Assembly: GCA_009697505.1 (NCBI GenBank)
Contig: SHUD01000006.1
Location: forward strand, 1-61,811
Direction: 5' to 3'
Origin: Bryobacterales bacterium
GTDB taxonomy: Bacteria; Acidobacteriota; Terriglobia; Bryobacterales; Bryobacteraceae
DNA length: 61,811 nt
Positions 9,312 through 19,158 of this stretch are shown in pieces. How positions within the stretch are numbered: the first letter of the stretch is position 1; the number at the start of each line of letters is the position of its first letter. Position numbers and translations under genes: made by a program. The notes under the pieces were generated by a model. The model worked only from the letters and a program-made list of their open reading frames with translations. It was not told the origin of the DNA and did no database searches.

Positions 9312-12300
9312 TTAGCGGCCTTTGCTGAGTTTGCGGAAGTATTCGGCCACGGCGTCGGTGAAGCCCGGCGCCACGCGGTCGGAACCGCCGCTGCGCACCT
9401 GCCCGGTTTCCAGCTCCGAAGACTGCCGGCGCAGTTGGACTTCCAGCGCCTCCAGCTTCGGCAGAATTTCGCGGCTGATGCGCGCTTCGAGCTCGTTCGA
9501 AGCCGTGTTGCCAACGCTCAGGCGCGAAAGATCGCGGCTGAGGTCGTTGATATCGCGCGCCAGATCGGGATCCAGGTCGCCGATACGCTCGCGCAGGCCA
9601 TTCATCTGAGCCTGGGCTTCGCGCACTAGAGCCGTGGGATCGGGAGCGCCCGGGCCGCCGTTGGGGTCAAAAATTCCCTCCGGTTGGAAGCGGCCATAAC
9701 CGCCGGGCAATCCGCCCATGCGCCCGCCGGCGACGCTTCCGTCATACTGGCCACCGCCGCGCTGTCCGCCGCCCTGCTGGGCTTGCCCTTGTTGGCCACC
9801 GCCTTGCTGGCCACCGCCTTGCTGACCCTGGCCTTGCTGACCCTGACCTTGTTTGCCTTGGCCGTTCTGTTGCCCGCCCTGCTGGCCGTTCTGGCCCTGT
9901 CCATTCTGGCCATTCTGGGCGCGCTGCTGCATCTGTTGAAGCTGGCTGCGCAGCCGCTCCAGACGCGCCAAATCCTGCTCCAGGCCGCCCGCCTTATCGC
10001 CGCCCGGCTGCGCATTCGGATTGAGCGCTCCCTGCGCCGCCCGCAGATCCTTGGATAGCTGCTCAAGAGATTGCGTAACGGTTCCCTCGCGCGGCACCAT
10101 CAACTGGCCCTGTCCCTGGCGGATATAACGCGCCGAATACTGCATGCGCATCTTGGTTTCGTTCTGCTGAATTTCACTCAGCCCTTCGCGGACGTGCGAA
10201 GAGGCGCCCGGCTGCGTGCCGGCCATATCGCGCGCGGCGCGCTGCATGTCGCGCTCCAATTGATCGAGCTGCTGCGCCATGCGGTCCTTTTCCTCCGCGA
10301 GCTGGCGCTGCTGCAACCCACTGGGTCTTTGGTCTTTGCCGTTCTGGCCGCCTTGATTATTCTGGCCGCCCTGAGCGCCGCCGAAAGCCTGCTTGAGGCG
10401 TTGTTCGAAGTCCTTCTGATGATCGGACAGCTCTTCGGACCGCTGCGCGAGGTCATCCATCTGCGACGACGCCTGCTGCTGCCGCATGCCGTTGATGGTA
10501 CGCTGCGCTTCGGCCAGCCGCTCGGCCGCGCGGCGGGCTTCGGCCTGGGCTCCCGAGGAATTCTGCTGGCCACTCTGTTGTTGCGCGTTGCGCATGTCAT
10601 TCAAGGCCTGATTCAACTTGTCGAGAGCCTGCTGCAATTGCTGCTGGCCTTGCTGATTCCGCATCTGCTTGTTCTGCTGGTCGCGAGCCTGCTGCCGCTG
10701 ACTGCCCTGCTGGCCCATCTGCCCGCTGAGCCCGGATTGGCCGGACTGGCCCTGCTGTCCTTGCTGGCCTTGCTGGCCCTGTTGGCCTTGCTGATTGCGC
10801 GACAACTGCTCCATCTGCTTCTTCAGCTCTTCGGCCTCGCGGCGCAGCATCTCCTGCTGCCAGCGTTGCTCGAAGGTCTGCTGTTTGCTTTGGTTCTGCT
10901 GTTGCGCCAGCGCCTGCTGACGGCGCGCGAGCTCGCTCAACTTCTGCAGCGCTTCGTCGACGTCCTTCTGCCGCTGCTCCTGCGTGCTGCCGCCCCTCTG
11001 GCCGGTCTCATACTGATTCTTTTCGCGGTCCAGTTCGAGGTCGAACATGCTGGAGAGATCGCGGCCGGCGTTCTGTCCACCGCCACCGCCGCCCCCTTGC
11101 GCGCCAAAAGCGACCTGAATGTCGCGGAACGCCGCTTCGGCGCGCAGCAGGTGCTGCAAGGCGCGCTGCTCCGGCCCCAGAGCATCCTTCCAGTTCTGGC
11201 TCTTCAGTTTCTCCACCGCCGGATCCATCTCCGCCGCGGCGGCCTCCAGGCTCTTCACGAAGTTCTGGAATTCCTGGTTATTCCCCGCTAACTGGCGGGC
11301 GCGCGAGCGGGCCGCCAGCGACTTGGCCTGTTCCTTCAGCTTGCCCTGAATCTCGGAAAGAAAGCGCGCGTTCTCGGCGGCCTTCTCTTTGGCGTTGCCG
11401 CGAACCTCATTCCAGGTGGCCGCGATGATTTCCTTTTGCCGCTGGGAAATCTCGTTCTGGTCATCCGCGCCACCACCGCCGCCGCCACCGCCGCCGCCCT
11501 GTTGGGACTGCGAGTAGTTGCGCTCAAACGGTTGCGCCTCGATGAACACCATGTCGGTCTGCGCCGTGGCGCGGGAGTCCTTGGCCGTGGCGTACAGCGC
11601 CACCACGTCGCCGGGGACCATCTTGAAATCTTCCAGAGCGATCAGCGTCTTGCCGGAGGCGCTGGTGACGCCTTTGGAATTGGGGATCTCAATCACCTTT
11701 TCCGCGGCGCCGTTCACGGAATAGTGCAGTTCCACGCCTTCGAGCGCAAAGTCGTCATTCGCTTCGACGACGACATTCACTTCCTCGATGGGACTGACGC
11801 GGGCGTCGGCGCCAGGGCGCGTGATTTTCACGGTGGGTGCGCTATCGGTCCGCGCTTCAATGAAATAGTCTTCGCTCAAACGCACGCTCTCGCCCTGCTC
11901 CTGCGCGGCGAAATGGTACACGCCGTCTTTCTTGATGGCGATCTTGACGGTCAGGTCATTGCCGCCGCTCGACTCGAGCGCAAGGTGCGAGCCGTCGTCG
12001 ACTTCGATCACGCCGTTTTTCAAGGGCTGATCGGTGGTGACCGTAAGTTCGGCAACCGTACCCGCGACAGCGCGCAAATCGCCGCCCGGATCTTCGATGG
12101 ACTCTCGCTTGTGCAACCACGCCGGGAAGTGATAGGTAACCTTGATGTGCTTAATGCTGGGAAGATTGATGACCTCCAGCTTGAAGGTCTTCGATTTCAC
12201 GCCGGCGGCTTCCACGTAATATTCGACCGGCTCCGGCAGCCCCGCGAAAAGAAATTCGTAGGCCGTGCCATTGCGCGGAACCATCTGCGCTTCTTCCCAC

Positions 12301-12977
12301 TTGGCCGTGCTCGCGTACTTGGCGAAGATGCGCACCTGGGGCGCCACGAAAGTGAGTTGCGCGGTGATCAGTTGATCCGCCTTGCGGCGCACCAGTTTAT
12401 TGCCCGGCTGCACGCTGATGTCGTAGAACTTTCCCGCGCCGGCCTTCGGCGCGCCGGCCCACAACAGCGACGCGCCATAACCCAGGAATCCCGGGCCCGC
12501 CACGATCAACCACAGCAGAACCGCGCCCAGCGCGCCCGCCGAGGTCGCCAGCGCAAAAATGGACTTAGGCGGAACCACTCGTTCCGGCTGCGTATACTGC
12601 GCCACGTTCATGGTGTCCATGGCCAGCAGTTCCAGCATGGGATCGGATTGTTCGCTGCGTTCCACGTAGGTAACCAGGCGTTCCTCAAATTCGGGGAACG
12701 AAGTTTCCGCCCGGCCCGCGGCCTTGCGGCGGTTCAGGTGCAGCAGCGGAATCACCAGCGCGAAACCCACGGCGGCGGCCAGCGACAGGAACAGCACGGT
12801 GCGCGCCACCGTCATACTGGTGGCGGAAAACGCCAGCGCGTTAGTGATCAGGACCAGCGCAATGGTCGCGCCCAGGGCGACTCCGGCGGCGATAGCGGCG
12901 CCCTTGGACAAAGTCAGCCAGCGGAGGCGCTTCTCAAGACCCTGCAGGTAATGATTCAGTTGGTCGCGCGTATTCAT
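9312..12977 (-). CDS. DUF4175-family membrane protein with Gln/Gly-rich repeats
   Basis: A 1221-residue protein of the DUF4175 type: three N-terminal membrane helices (about 22-48, 55-80 and 135-165), a periplasmic beta-rich part (about 200-480), then a very long polar region of Gln/Arg/Glu-rich coiled coil with runs such as GQQGQQGQQGQQGQ and GQGQQGQGQQGGGQQ. Its molecular role is unknown; the family sits beside MoxR/DUF58/BatA genes and is inferred to act in the envelope. The ATG at 12977 is chosen because GGAGG lies just upstream and it overlaps the preceding stop as ATGA; a longer frame to 13091 would sit inside that gene. Last gene of the eight-gene operon. The low-complexity codon runs are prone to length variation. 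Confidence 0.8.
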   Translation of the reverse strand: MNTRDQLNHYLQGLEKRLRWLTLSKGAAIAAGVALGATIALVLITNALAFSATSMTVARTVLFLSLAAAVGFALVIPLLHLNRRKAAGRAETSFPEFEERLVTYVERSEQSDPMLELLAMDTMNVAQYTQPERVVPPKSIFALATSAGALGAVLLWLIVAGPGFLGYGASLLWAGAPKAGAGKFYDISVQPGNKLVRRKADQLITAQLTFVAPQVRIFAKYASTAKWEEAQMVPRNGTAYEFLFAGLPEPVEYYVEAAGVKSKTFKLEVINLPSIKHIKVTYHFPAWLHKRESIEDPGGDLRAVAGTVAELTVTTDQPLKNGVIEVDDGSHLALESSGGNDLTVKIAIKKDGVYHFAAQEQGESVRLSEDYFIEARTDSAPTVKITRPGADARVSPIEEVNVVVEANDDFALEGVELHYSVNGAAEKVIEIPNSKGVTSASGKTLIALEDFKMVPGDVVALYATAKDSRATAQTDMVFIEAQPFERNYSQSQQGGGGGGGGGGADDQNEISQRQKEIIAATWNEVRGNAKEKAAENARFLSEIQGKLKEQAKSLAARSRARQLAGNNQEFQNFVKSLEAAAAEMDPAVEKLKSQNWKDALGPEQRALQHLLRAEAAFRDIQVAFGAQGGGGGGGQNAGRDLSSMFDLELDREKNQYETGQRGGSTQEQRQKDVDEALQKLSELARRQQALAQQQNQSKQQTFEQRWQQEMLRREAEELKKQMEQLSRNQQGQQGQQGQQGQQGQSGQSGLSGQMGQQGSQRQQARDQQNKQMRNQQGQQQLQQALDKLNQALNDMRNAQQQSGQQNSSGAQAEARRAAERLAEAQRTINGMRQQQASSQMDDLAQRSEELSDHQKDFEQRLKQAFGGAQGGQNNQGGQNGKDQRPSGLQQRQLAEEKDRMAQQLDQLERDMQRAARDMAGTQPGASSHVREGLSEIQQNETKMRMQYSARYIRQGQGQLMVPREGTVTQSLEQLSKDLRAAQGALNPNAQPGGDKAGGLEQDLARLERLRSQLQQMQQRAQNGQNGQGQNGQQGGQQNGQGKQGQGQQGQGQQGGGQQGGGQQGQAQQGGGQRGGGQYDGSVAGGRMGGLPGGYGRFQPEGIFDPNGGPGAPDPTALVREAQAQMNGLRERIGDLDPDLARDINDLSRDLSRLSVGNTASNELEARISREILPKLEALEVQLRRQSSELETGQVRSGGSDRVAPGFTDAVAEYFRKLSKGR

Positions 12978-15010
12978 GCCGCCTCCCTCTTCAAACTGTC
13001 CCGCACGGGAGCCGAAGACCGCAAATATCCATTCGCGACCACCGATTCGGCTACCGCTACTCCTAACAATAACAATAATATGTACGGCCAAAGACCCCAG
13101 GGCCGATCCGCCGCTTCCGCGGCCCCAGCAGGCCCGCCTTCACCCGCCGCGCCAGCGGTTCCGGTGCGCTTCCACAGATCCAACGTTTCTTCTGGAATGG
13201 GCGTCAGATCCGACTCGCTGCGATCGGCGTGCGCGGCCACCAGACTCCGCCGTCCGGCCGCGGTTTTGATCTCATAGAAGCCTTCACGGTCGAGCGCCAC
13301 GTTGCGCGCCTTCACGGCTTCCTCCAAAGACAACACGCGCTTGCCGTCGGGATCGAGCACCTCCGCGGCGGTCTTGTTATCCCCGGTGCGCAATTCCACG
13401 TAGGAATCCACCTTCAGATTCACGGACTGCTCCGCGCCGCCTCCGCCCAAGTACAGCGCGGCTTGCGCAATGAAGGGAACCCAAGAGGCGTGAATCGGCA
13501 GATCGTTGGAGATCGCATCAAACGTCGAAGCAAAGGCCAGCACTTTGCCCTCGCCGATGGAGCGCTCCAGAACCAAAGGCGTGGCATCGTTCAATTTGGC
13601 AAGTACGCGCGACTTGGTGGCCGTCACGCGGATGGCCTGGTAAAACTTCACGGCGTTGAAACGGTCGACACTGCGCAACGCCGGATGGCCCGCGTCGATA
13701 TCGGTGACGGTTAGGAAGCGTTCGCCTTCGCGGCCGGCATAAGTCGACTTTTGGATCGTCTCATCGAGCACCGGCACGCGCGGCAGCACCGCCGCGCCGG
13801 GTCCCAGAACCACCAGCAGCGATCCTCCCGCGTTCACGTAGCGTTGCAGCGAGCTCTCCAGCGGGGCCGGGACGTTGGAGACGTCGTTCAAAATCGCGAA
13901 AGCATAGTTGGCCAGGTTCGCGCCGGTGGCCACTGCCGCGCGCATGGGCTCCAACTGGAAACCGCCGTCGCCGGAGGCGTCGAGCGCGGCGCTCAGGTAC
14001 AACTCCGCGCGCGGGCGGCGTCCGTCGTCGATCAGCAGCACTTTGCGCGGATCGCCGCGCTCCACCGAAAAAATAAAGCGATCGTCGCCGGCCAGAGCAT
14101 CGGCGGCATCAATGTGTACTTCGCCCTTGCTGAAACCGTAGGGGGCGTCGAGGCCGGCGAACTCCACTTGCGCGCGCCCATTTGCGGGAACGTCCACGCT
14201 CTTCGATTGCAGCTCGCGGCCGTTGAGGACCAGCGTTACCGTGCGCTTGGCGGCGGGTGCGCCAAAACCCACTACGGTGGCGATCAGCTTCACGCGCTTG
14301 GGATCGTAAATGCGGCGCGGCGCGACCACATTTTCGACGGCCCAGTTCTTCTCCGCCCCGGCCAGCGCGTGGAACACGAGATTGGTATTCGGGTCCAGAC
14401 GCAGATCCACGAAGCCGGGGGGCATGGCGGATTTTTGCAGGTCGCTGATCAGATGAACTTCGAGGGGCATCCTCTGGGCTTCGCTGACGGTACGCAGATA
14501 GCGGGCCAGTTCACCAAAGGACGCACGATTGTCGCCAGGCTGCACGGCGGCCACGGCGGCGCGCAGCTCACCGGGGTCAGCGCTGATCTGCGTGAGCGCC
14601 TGCACTTGGCCGGAAAGCGCGATCACCTGCGCCTGGTCGCCGGGCTTAAGGGCGCCCAAAACCTGGAGCGCCTGGGTCTTGGCGCGCGCCATGTGATCGC
14701 CATCGCGCATGCTGAAGGAGCGGTCGATGGCCACCACCGTCAGTCTCTTGCCATCCAGCGAGGCGGCCGAACGGCGGATGAAGGGACTGGCAAACAGCAA
14801 AGCCAGCAACAGCACTATCAGCGTGCGCAAGGCGAACAGCAGCAAGTAATCCAGGCGCCGGTGCTTGACGGAACTGGTTTCCCGGTACTCGAAAAACATC
14901 AGCGACGGAAACTGTTTGGGATCGGTCTTGTGGCGCTTCAGCAAATGCAACCAGACCGGCAGCCCCACGGCGACCGCGCCCGCCAGAAACCAGGGTGCGA
15001 AGAAACCCAT
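12974..15010 (-). CDS. BatA-like membrane protein with vWA domain
   Basis: A 678-residue protein that opens with the BatA/aerotolerance N-terminal unit: helix 1, then LLKRHKTDPKQFPSLMFFE, then helix 2 (about 55-78). A von Willebrand A domain follows, with an intact metal-dependent adhesion motif D96-R-S-F-S100. The rest includes a GATase-like segment (LQRYVNAGGSLLVVLGPGA) and a C-terminal helix (WGLWPYILLLLLGVAVAES). The vWA domain should face the periplasm and bind protein partners through a divalent metal. Starts within TAATG with the DUF58 gene and ends in an ATGA overlap with DUF4175, which indicates tight co-translation. Target substrate unknown. Confidence 0.85.
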   Translation of the reverse strand: MGFFAPWFLAGAVAVGLPVWLHLLKRHKTDPKQFPSLMFFEYRETSSVKHRRLDYLLLFALRTLIVLLLALLFASPFIRRSAASLDGKRLTVVAIDRSFSMRDGDHMARAKTQALQVLGALKPGDQAQVIALSGQVQALTQISADPGELRAAVAAVQPGDNRASFGELARYLRTVSEAQRMPLEVHLISDLQKSAMPPGFVDLRLDPNTNLVFHALAGAEKNWAVENVVAPRRIYDPKRVKLIATVVGFGAPAAKRTVTLVLNGRELQSKSVDVPANGRAQVEFAGLDAPYGFSKGEVHIDAADALAGDDRFIFSVERGDPRKVLLIDDGRRPRAELYLSAALDASGDGGFQLEPMRAAVATGANLANYAFAILNDVSNVPAPLESSLQRYVNAGGSLLVVLGPGAAVLPRVPVLDETIQKSTYAGREGERFLTVTDIDAGHPALRSVDRFNAVKFYQAIRVTATKSRVLAKLNDATPLVLERSIGEGKVLAFASTFDAISNDLPIHASWVPFIAQAALYLGGGGAEQSVNLKVDSYVELRTGDNKTAAEVLDPDGKRVLSLEEAVKARNVALDREGFYEIKTAAGRRSLVAAHADRSESDLTPIPEETLDLWKRTGTAGAAGEGGPAGAAEAADRPWGLWPYILLLLLGVAVAESVVANGYLRSSAPVRDSLKREAA

Positions 15011-15897
15011 TACTTCCTGCCTCCCCGCGTACCCAGGTACTCCCGTAGCGCGCCATCCAGCGGCCGGCTGGTGTCGATCAGGAAATAGTCGAGTCCGTTG
15101 CCCTTGGCCTTGGAACGGAGGTTTTCGATGTGCGCATCGATCTTAGCCGGATATTCCTTGGCTGCGTACTCCGGCGAGACTTCGAGCGTGGCGCCGCTTT
15201 CCAGGTCCTCCAGCAGCACTGGGTCTTTCAACTTGGGCCGGATCTCCTCCGGGTCCAGGACATGAAACAGCACCACTTCATTGCCATGGAACCGCAGCGG
15301 CGCGATGGTCTTGATCACCTGCTCGGGCGGTTCCCAAAAATCCGAGATGACGGCGATCAGCCCGCGCCGGTGCAGGAACTCGCGTAAGTGGGAAAACGGT
15401 TTCTCGTAATCGGTGCGATTGCCCACCTCGGCCTTTTCCACGGCGTGCATCAGGCGCGCGAGCTGCCCCTGGCGCGTGGAAGGCGGCACGAAATTCCGCA
15501 CTTCGTCGTCAAACACGATCAAACCCGCCGCGTCGCGCTGCAAGCCCGCCAGATACGCCAGCGACGCCGTCAGATAACGCGCGTACTCCAGCTTATCGAT
15601 CGTATGCGAGGTGTACTTCATCGAACGGCTGCAGTCGAGCAGGATCGTCAACTGGCAATTGGTCTCGCCGCGGTAGCGCTTCAGGTACATGCGCTCGGTG
15701 CGCGCGAATACGTTCCAATCCACATGCCGCAAGTCGTCGCCGGGAGAGTAGGCGCGGTACTCGGCGAACTCCTGGCTGAAGCCGAAGTCGGGAGAGCGGT
15801 GCAAGCCGGCGATGAACCCGTCGACCACGGTCTTGGCCACCAGGTCCAGTCCGGAGATACCGGCCAGAACTTTCGGATCCAGAAAACGTTGCAGCAT
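15010..15897 (-). CDS. DUF58-domain protein (vWA-like, MoxR partner)
   Basis: A 295-residue protein carrying the DUF58 hallmark EYRAYSPGDDLRHVDWNVFA (about 46-65) followed by LKRYRGE. A vWA-like core includes a DxSxS metal motif (D88-C-S-R-S92). DUF58 proteins are almost always encoded directly after a MoxR AAA+ ATPase and are thought to be the client or adaptor that the ATPase remodels. This gene follows MoxR by 18 nt and overlaps the next gene as TAATG. No signal peptide or membrane helix is seen, so it is predicted cytoplasmic. Confidence 0.9.
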   Translation of the reverse strand: MLQRFLDPKVLAGISGLDLVAKTVVDGFIAGLHRSPDFGFSQEFAEYRAYSPGDDLRHVDWNVFARTERMYLKRYRGETNCQLTILLDCSRSMKYTSHTIDKLEYARYLTASLAYLAGLQRDAAGLIVFDDEVRNFVPPSTRQGQLARLMHAVEKAEVGNRTDYEKPFSHLREFLHRRGLIAVISDFWEPPEQVIKTIAPLRFHGNEVVLFHVLDPEEIRPKLKDPVLLEDLESGATLEVSPEYAAKEYPAKIDAHIENLRSKAKGNGLDYFLIDTSRPLDGALREYLGTRGGRK

Positions 15898-15915
15898 TCG
15901 CGAGCCTCGGCGCGC

Positions 15916-16941
15916 CTAATCCCGCGGCGCGGGCATGGCTTCCAGCAGCCGGCCCAGGATATCGTCCTGCGTGAGGCGGTCGGATTCGGCTTGGAAGTTC
16001 AGCAGGATGCGGTGCCGCAGGATCGGGCGCATCAACGTGGTGATGTCTTCGTAGGTCACGTGATAGCGGCGCTTCATCAACGCCCGGGCTTTGGAGGCCA
16101 GCACCAGGAACTGGGCGGCGCGCACGCTGGCTCCGAAGTTCACATACTTTTTCACGAAATCCGGCGCCGACGGGTCGGTGGCTCGCGTGGCGCGGACCAG
16201 ATTCACCGCGTAGCGGGCCACGGAATCGGCGATGGGCACCATGCGGACCACCTGTTGGAAGTCCAGAATCTCTTCCGCGTTGGTGACCGCCTCGGCCTCC
16301 GCGATGTGCGTGGTGGTGGTCAGGTCCAGCACCTTCATTTCGTGATCGGCCGAGAGATAGTCGAGCAAGACATTAAAGATGAAGCGGTCGAGCTGGGCTT
16401 CCGGCAGCGGATAGGTGCCTTCGAGTTCGATGGGGTTTTGCGTCGCCAGCACGAAGAATGGCGGCTGGATGGTGTGCATGTTTCCGCGCACGGTACAGGA
16501 CCGCTCCTGCATGGCTTCGAGCAGCGCGGACTGCGTCTTAGGCGGCGTGCGGTTGATTTCGTCGGCCAGCAGGACGTTGGAAAAGATCGGTCCGGGGACG
16601 AAGGTCCACGTGCGGCGGCCCGTACCGGGCTCCTCTTCGATAATGTCGGTGCCGGTAATGTCGGAAGGCATCAGGTCGGGCGTAAACTGGATGCGGCGGA
16701 AGTCCAAACCGAGGGCCTGCGCTAGCGTGCGGACCAGCAACGTTTTCGCGGTTCCCGGCAGGCCCGTAATCAGACAGTGGCCGCCCACGAACAAGGCGAC
16801 CATCACCTGATCGATCACTTCTTCCTGGCCCACGATGACCCTGCGTACCTGGGCGGTAATGGCTTCCTGCGCCTTCTGAAAACGCGCGATCCGTAACTGC
16901 AAACCGTCAGTGTCAGTTACGTTCTGTGTAGATGTGGACAT
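15916..16941 (-). CDS. MoxR-family AAA+ ATPase
   Basis: A 341-residue AAA+ ATPase of the MoxR branch, a chaperone-like motor for metal-cofactor insertion or for assembly of vWA proteins. Walker A is GLPGTAKT (60-67) and Walker B is LLADEIN (124-130). Sensor 1 follows in FFVLATQNPIELEGTYPLPE with the DRF arginine region after it, and a C-terminal lid ends EAMPAPRD. The start lies 6 nt after the upstream TPR gene. Directly followed by DUF58 and the vWA gene, the classic MoxR-vWA order. Confidence 0.92.
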   Translation of the reverse strand: MSTSTQNVTDTDGLQLRIARFQKAQEAITAQVRRVIVGQEEVIDQVMVALFVGGHCLITGLPGTAKTLLVRTLAQALGLDFRRIQFTPDLMPSDITGTDIIEEEPGTGRRTWTFVPGPIFSNVLLADEINRTPPKTQSALLEAMQERSCTVRGNMHTIQPPFFVLATQNPIELEGTYPLPEAQLDRFIFNVLLDYLSADHEMKVLDLTTTTHIAEAEAVTNAEEILDFQQVVRMVPIADSVARYAVNLVRATRATDPSAPDFVKKYVNFGASVRAAQFLVLASKARALMKRRYHVTYEDITTLMRPILRHRILLNFQAESDRLTQDDILGRLLEAMPAPRD

Positions 16942-16947
16942 TCAATT

Positions 16948-19158
16948 TTATTGTTCTTTCCCACTCAGTTCAAGCAACAGCTTCTGTGCCGGTTTATAGC
17001 CTGGCGCGGCTTCCAGCGCCGAAACCACTTCCTCCCGCGCGTCATCCAAACGATTCGCCGCCTTAAAGGCGTCCGCCAGTCCCAGATGCGCCGCGGCGGG
17101 ATCCACGGGCTTCAACTGGAGCACCGCCTGATACTCGCGGATGGCCCCGTTGGCATTCCCCAGGTCCATGTGGAGCTTTCCCAAGCGGCCGTGCGAGGAT
17201 TCGTCTTCCAGGTAAATCAGGTTCAGGCGTTCCAGCGTTGCCGCCGCTTCTTTCTTGCGGCCCTGTTCCGTCTGCAGACCGGCGAGCTGTTTCAAAGTCT
17301 GCGGATCGCGCCCGCCGGTCTTGGAATAGGCTTCCAGTTCCTTGGTGGCTTTGGCCTGATCGCCCTTGGCGAGCCAGGCCTGCGCGAGGAAATCGTAAAC
17401 GTTGCCGAGCTCCACGTATTCGGCGTAGAAGTCGCGGATGGCCTCGCCTTCCTTGATTACGTCATCCCACTTCTTGGCCTTCACGTTGTCGGAAAGGCCT
17501 TTGATGCGCTTCCGCCAGTCGTCGTAATTCGCCACCGTCTTCGCCACCTGCGGTTCCAGCCACGCCAGAAATTGCCGGTCGAATTCTTCCGGCGACATCT
17601 GGAATTCCTTTTGGATCACCTCGGCTACGGTCATCTTGCCCGCGAAGTCGTGCAGCATGGCGATCATTTTGTCGTAGCCCCACTTCTGGTCGATGAAGTT
17701 GCAGATCTTGCCGCCCTGAAAATACGACACCATGACCTGGCCGGGATTGGTGGGATGCATGAAGCCGCGGTCCAAGTCGGCCACCGGCAGCAACCCCTTT
17801 TTCTTGATCGCCTCGATGGCGCCGGGGTCCAGACGGTCGCCCCAGTCCGGCGCGGCGGCGGTTTCCTCGAAAACGGCGAGACCCTCGGTAAACCAACGCG
17901 GCACGCGGTGACCCGTCATCTCCAGCGCATACACGTGGCTCAACTCGTGCCACATCGTACTCGCCCAGTGCCACTGTCCCGGCTTGCGTCCGCTGGGGGA
18001 ATCCATCGCCACGGTATATCCGAAGGTCACGCCCAACGCGCCCAGGCCCGGCATGCCCAGCGTGCGGACCGCGAAGTCTTCGTGGTTGGGATAGACCTCC
18101 AACTGCACCGGCTTGGTCAGCTTGAACTTGTATTTCTTTTCGTAGGTCGCCAGCGCGCGATCGAATTCGGCCTGGAAATACGGCCGCAGTAATTCGGATT
18201 CCTTCTTATGCAGCACCAGGATCGTGGTGGGTGTCTTGAAGGTCACGTATTCCTTCATGCTTTCCAGCAGCCGCAGCGAGTTCACCGTTTCCGGATTCTG
18301 ATAACCGTTGCTGTAGGCCTGCTCCAGTTGCTTGCGGGCTTCTTCTTCCTGCCCCAGACGCATCAGATTCACACCCATATCCGAGCGCGCGTCGTTCAGC
18401 GCGGGATCCAGGGCCAGCGCCTTGCGGTACATCGCGATGCCCTCTTCGTAGCGGCGCGTGATGATGAAGAAGTGCGCGGCAATCGCGTACGCCTTGCCGT
18501 AGCTTGCGTTGATGGCCAGCGCGCGCGTCATCCACGGCGATTCTTTTTTGTCGTCGAGTAGATCGATGGTGCCGAGCAGGGCCATTGCATCGAGCGCTTC
18601 CGGTTCGATCTCCAACGCCTTGCGGGCGGCGTCGGCCGCCTTCGGTGAACTGCCGTCTTCGAGTTGCACACGCGCGATCAGCTCATGCGCTTCGTAGAGT
18701 TTCGGATCCGCCTTCAGAGCCTTTTCGGCGTTCTTGATGGCTTCGCTTTCAAACTGCTCGCCGGCGACCAAAGCCATGCCCAGCAGCGCGGGGGCGTATT
18801 CGGGCTGGAGTCCGATGGCTTCCGCGAATAGTTCTTTCGCCTCGCCCGCCTGCCAGTGATCCAGATACATCCGGCCCCAGCGGACCCGTGCCGCGGGATC
18901 TTTCGGACGCAACTTGAGCGCCGCGCGGAAGGCGTCGTTAGCGGAGCGGTAGTTGCCGGTTCCCCACCAGCCTTCGGCCTGCACGGCGGGATCGTTCGCC
19001 GTGGTTAAACGCTGGTAGCAGGCCTTAGAACCCGCGTCGCCTTTGTGGCGCAACGCGTCGCAAGCCAGCGCGGCCTGCGGCGTGGCCGGCGCCTGGGCCA
19101 GCATTTGCACGGCCAAGGGCACCGACGCGAGACCAACGCACAGGATGAGCCGATTCAT
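16948..19158 (-). CDS. Secreted TPR protein with peptidase MA-like metalloprotease domain
   Basis: A 736-residue exported protein: a signal peptide (MNRLILCVGLASVPLAVQML), TPR repeats over about 40-290, a gluzincin-type domain around 330-500, and a second TPR block up to the C-terminus. The zinc motif HELSH (about 404-408) followed by PRWFTEGLAVFEE matches the peptidase MA-like family (HExxH plus a downstream Glu), so catalytic residues are present. It starts in a TAATG overlap with the caspase-like gene and has GGAGG 14 nt upstream. A periplasmic scaffold/protease is an unusual member of a MoxR-vWA operon. Substrate unknown. Confidence 0.8.
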   Translation of the reverse strand: MNRLILCVGLASVPLAVQMLAQAPATPQAALACDALRHKGDAGSKACYQRLTTANDPAVQAEGWWGTGNYRSANDAFRAALKLRPKDPAARVRWGRMYLDHWQAGEAKELFAEAIGLQPEYAPALLGMALVAGEQFESEAIKNAEKALKADPKLYEAHELIARVQLEDGSSPKAADAARKALEIEPEALDAMALLGTIDLLDDKKESPWMTRALAINASYGKAYAIAAHFFIITRRYEEGIAMYRKALALDPALNDARSDMGVNLMRLGQEEEARKQLEQAYSNGYQNPETVNSLRLLESMKEYVTFKTPTTILVLHKKESELLRPYFQAEFDRALATYEKKYKFKLTKPVQLEVYPNHEDFAVRTLGMPGLGALGVTFGYTVAMDSPSGRKPGQWHWASTMWHELSHVYALEMTGHRVPRWFTEGLAVFEETAAAPDWGDRLDPGAIEAIKKKGLLPVADLDRGFMHPTNPGQVMVSYFQGGKICNFIDQKWGYDKMIAMLHDFAGKMTVAEVIQKEFQMSPEEFDRQFLAWLEPQVAKTVANYDDWRKRIKGLSDNVKAKKWDDVIKEGEAIRDFYAEYVELGNVYDFLAQAWLAKGDQAKATKELEAYSKTGGRDPQTLKQLAGLQTEQGRKKEAAATLERLNLIYLEDESSHGRLGKLHMDLGNANGAIREYQAVLQLKPVDPAAAHLGLADAFKAANRLDDAREEVVSALEAAPGYKPAQKLLLELSGKEQ

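Noticed and set aside
10071-11291. 406-codon Leu-rich plus-strand frame resembling a membrane protein
   Set aside because: The apparent hydrophobicity is only the complement of Gln/Gly codon runs in DUF4175.
11436-13277. 613-codon plus-strand frame rich in His/Arg/Gly
   Set aside because: Mirror of the DUF4175 and vWA genes in GC-rich DNA; no domain, signal or ribosome site.
15388-16725. 445-codon plus-strand frame opposite moxR and DUF58
   Set aside because: Both minus-strand genes carry full motifs; this frame has none.
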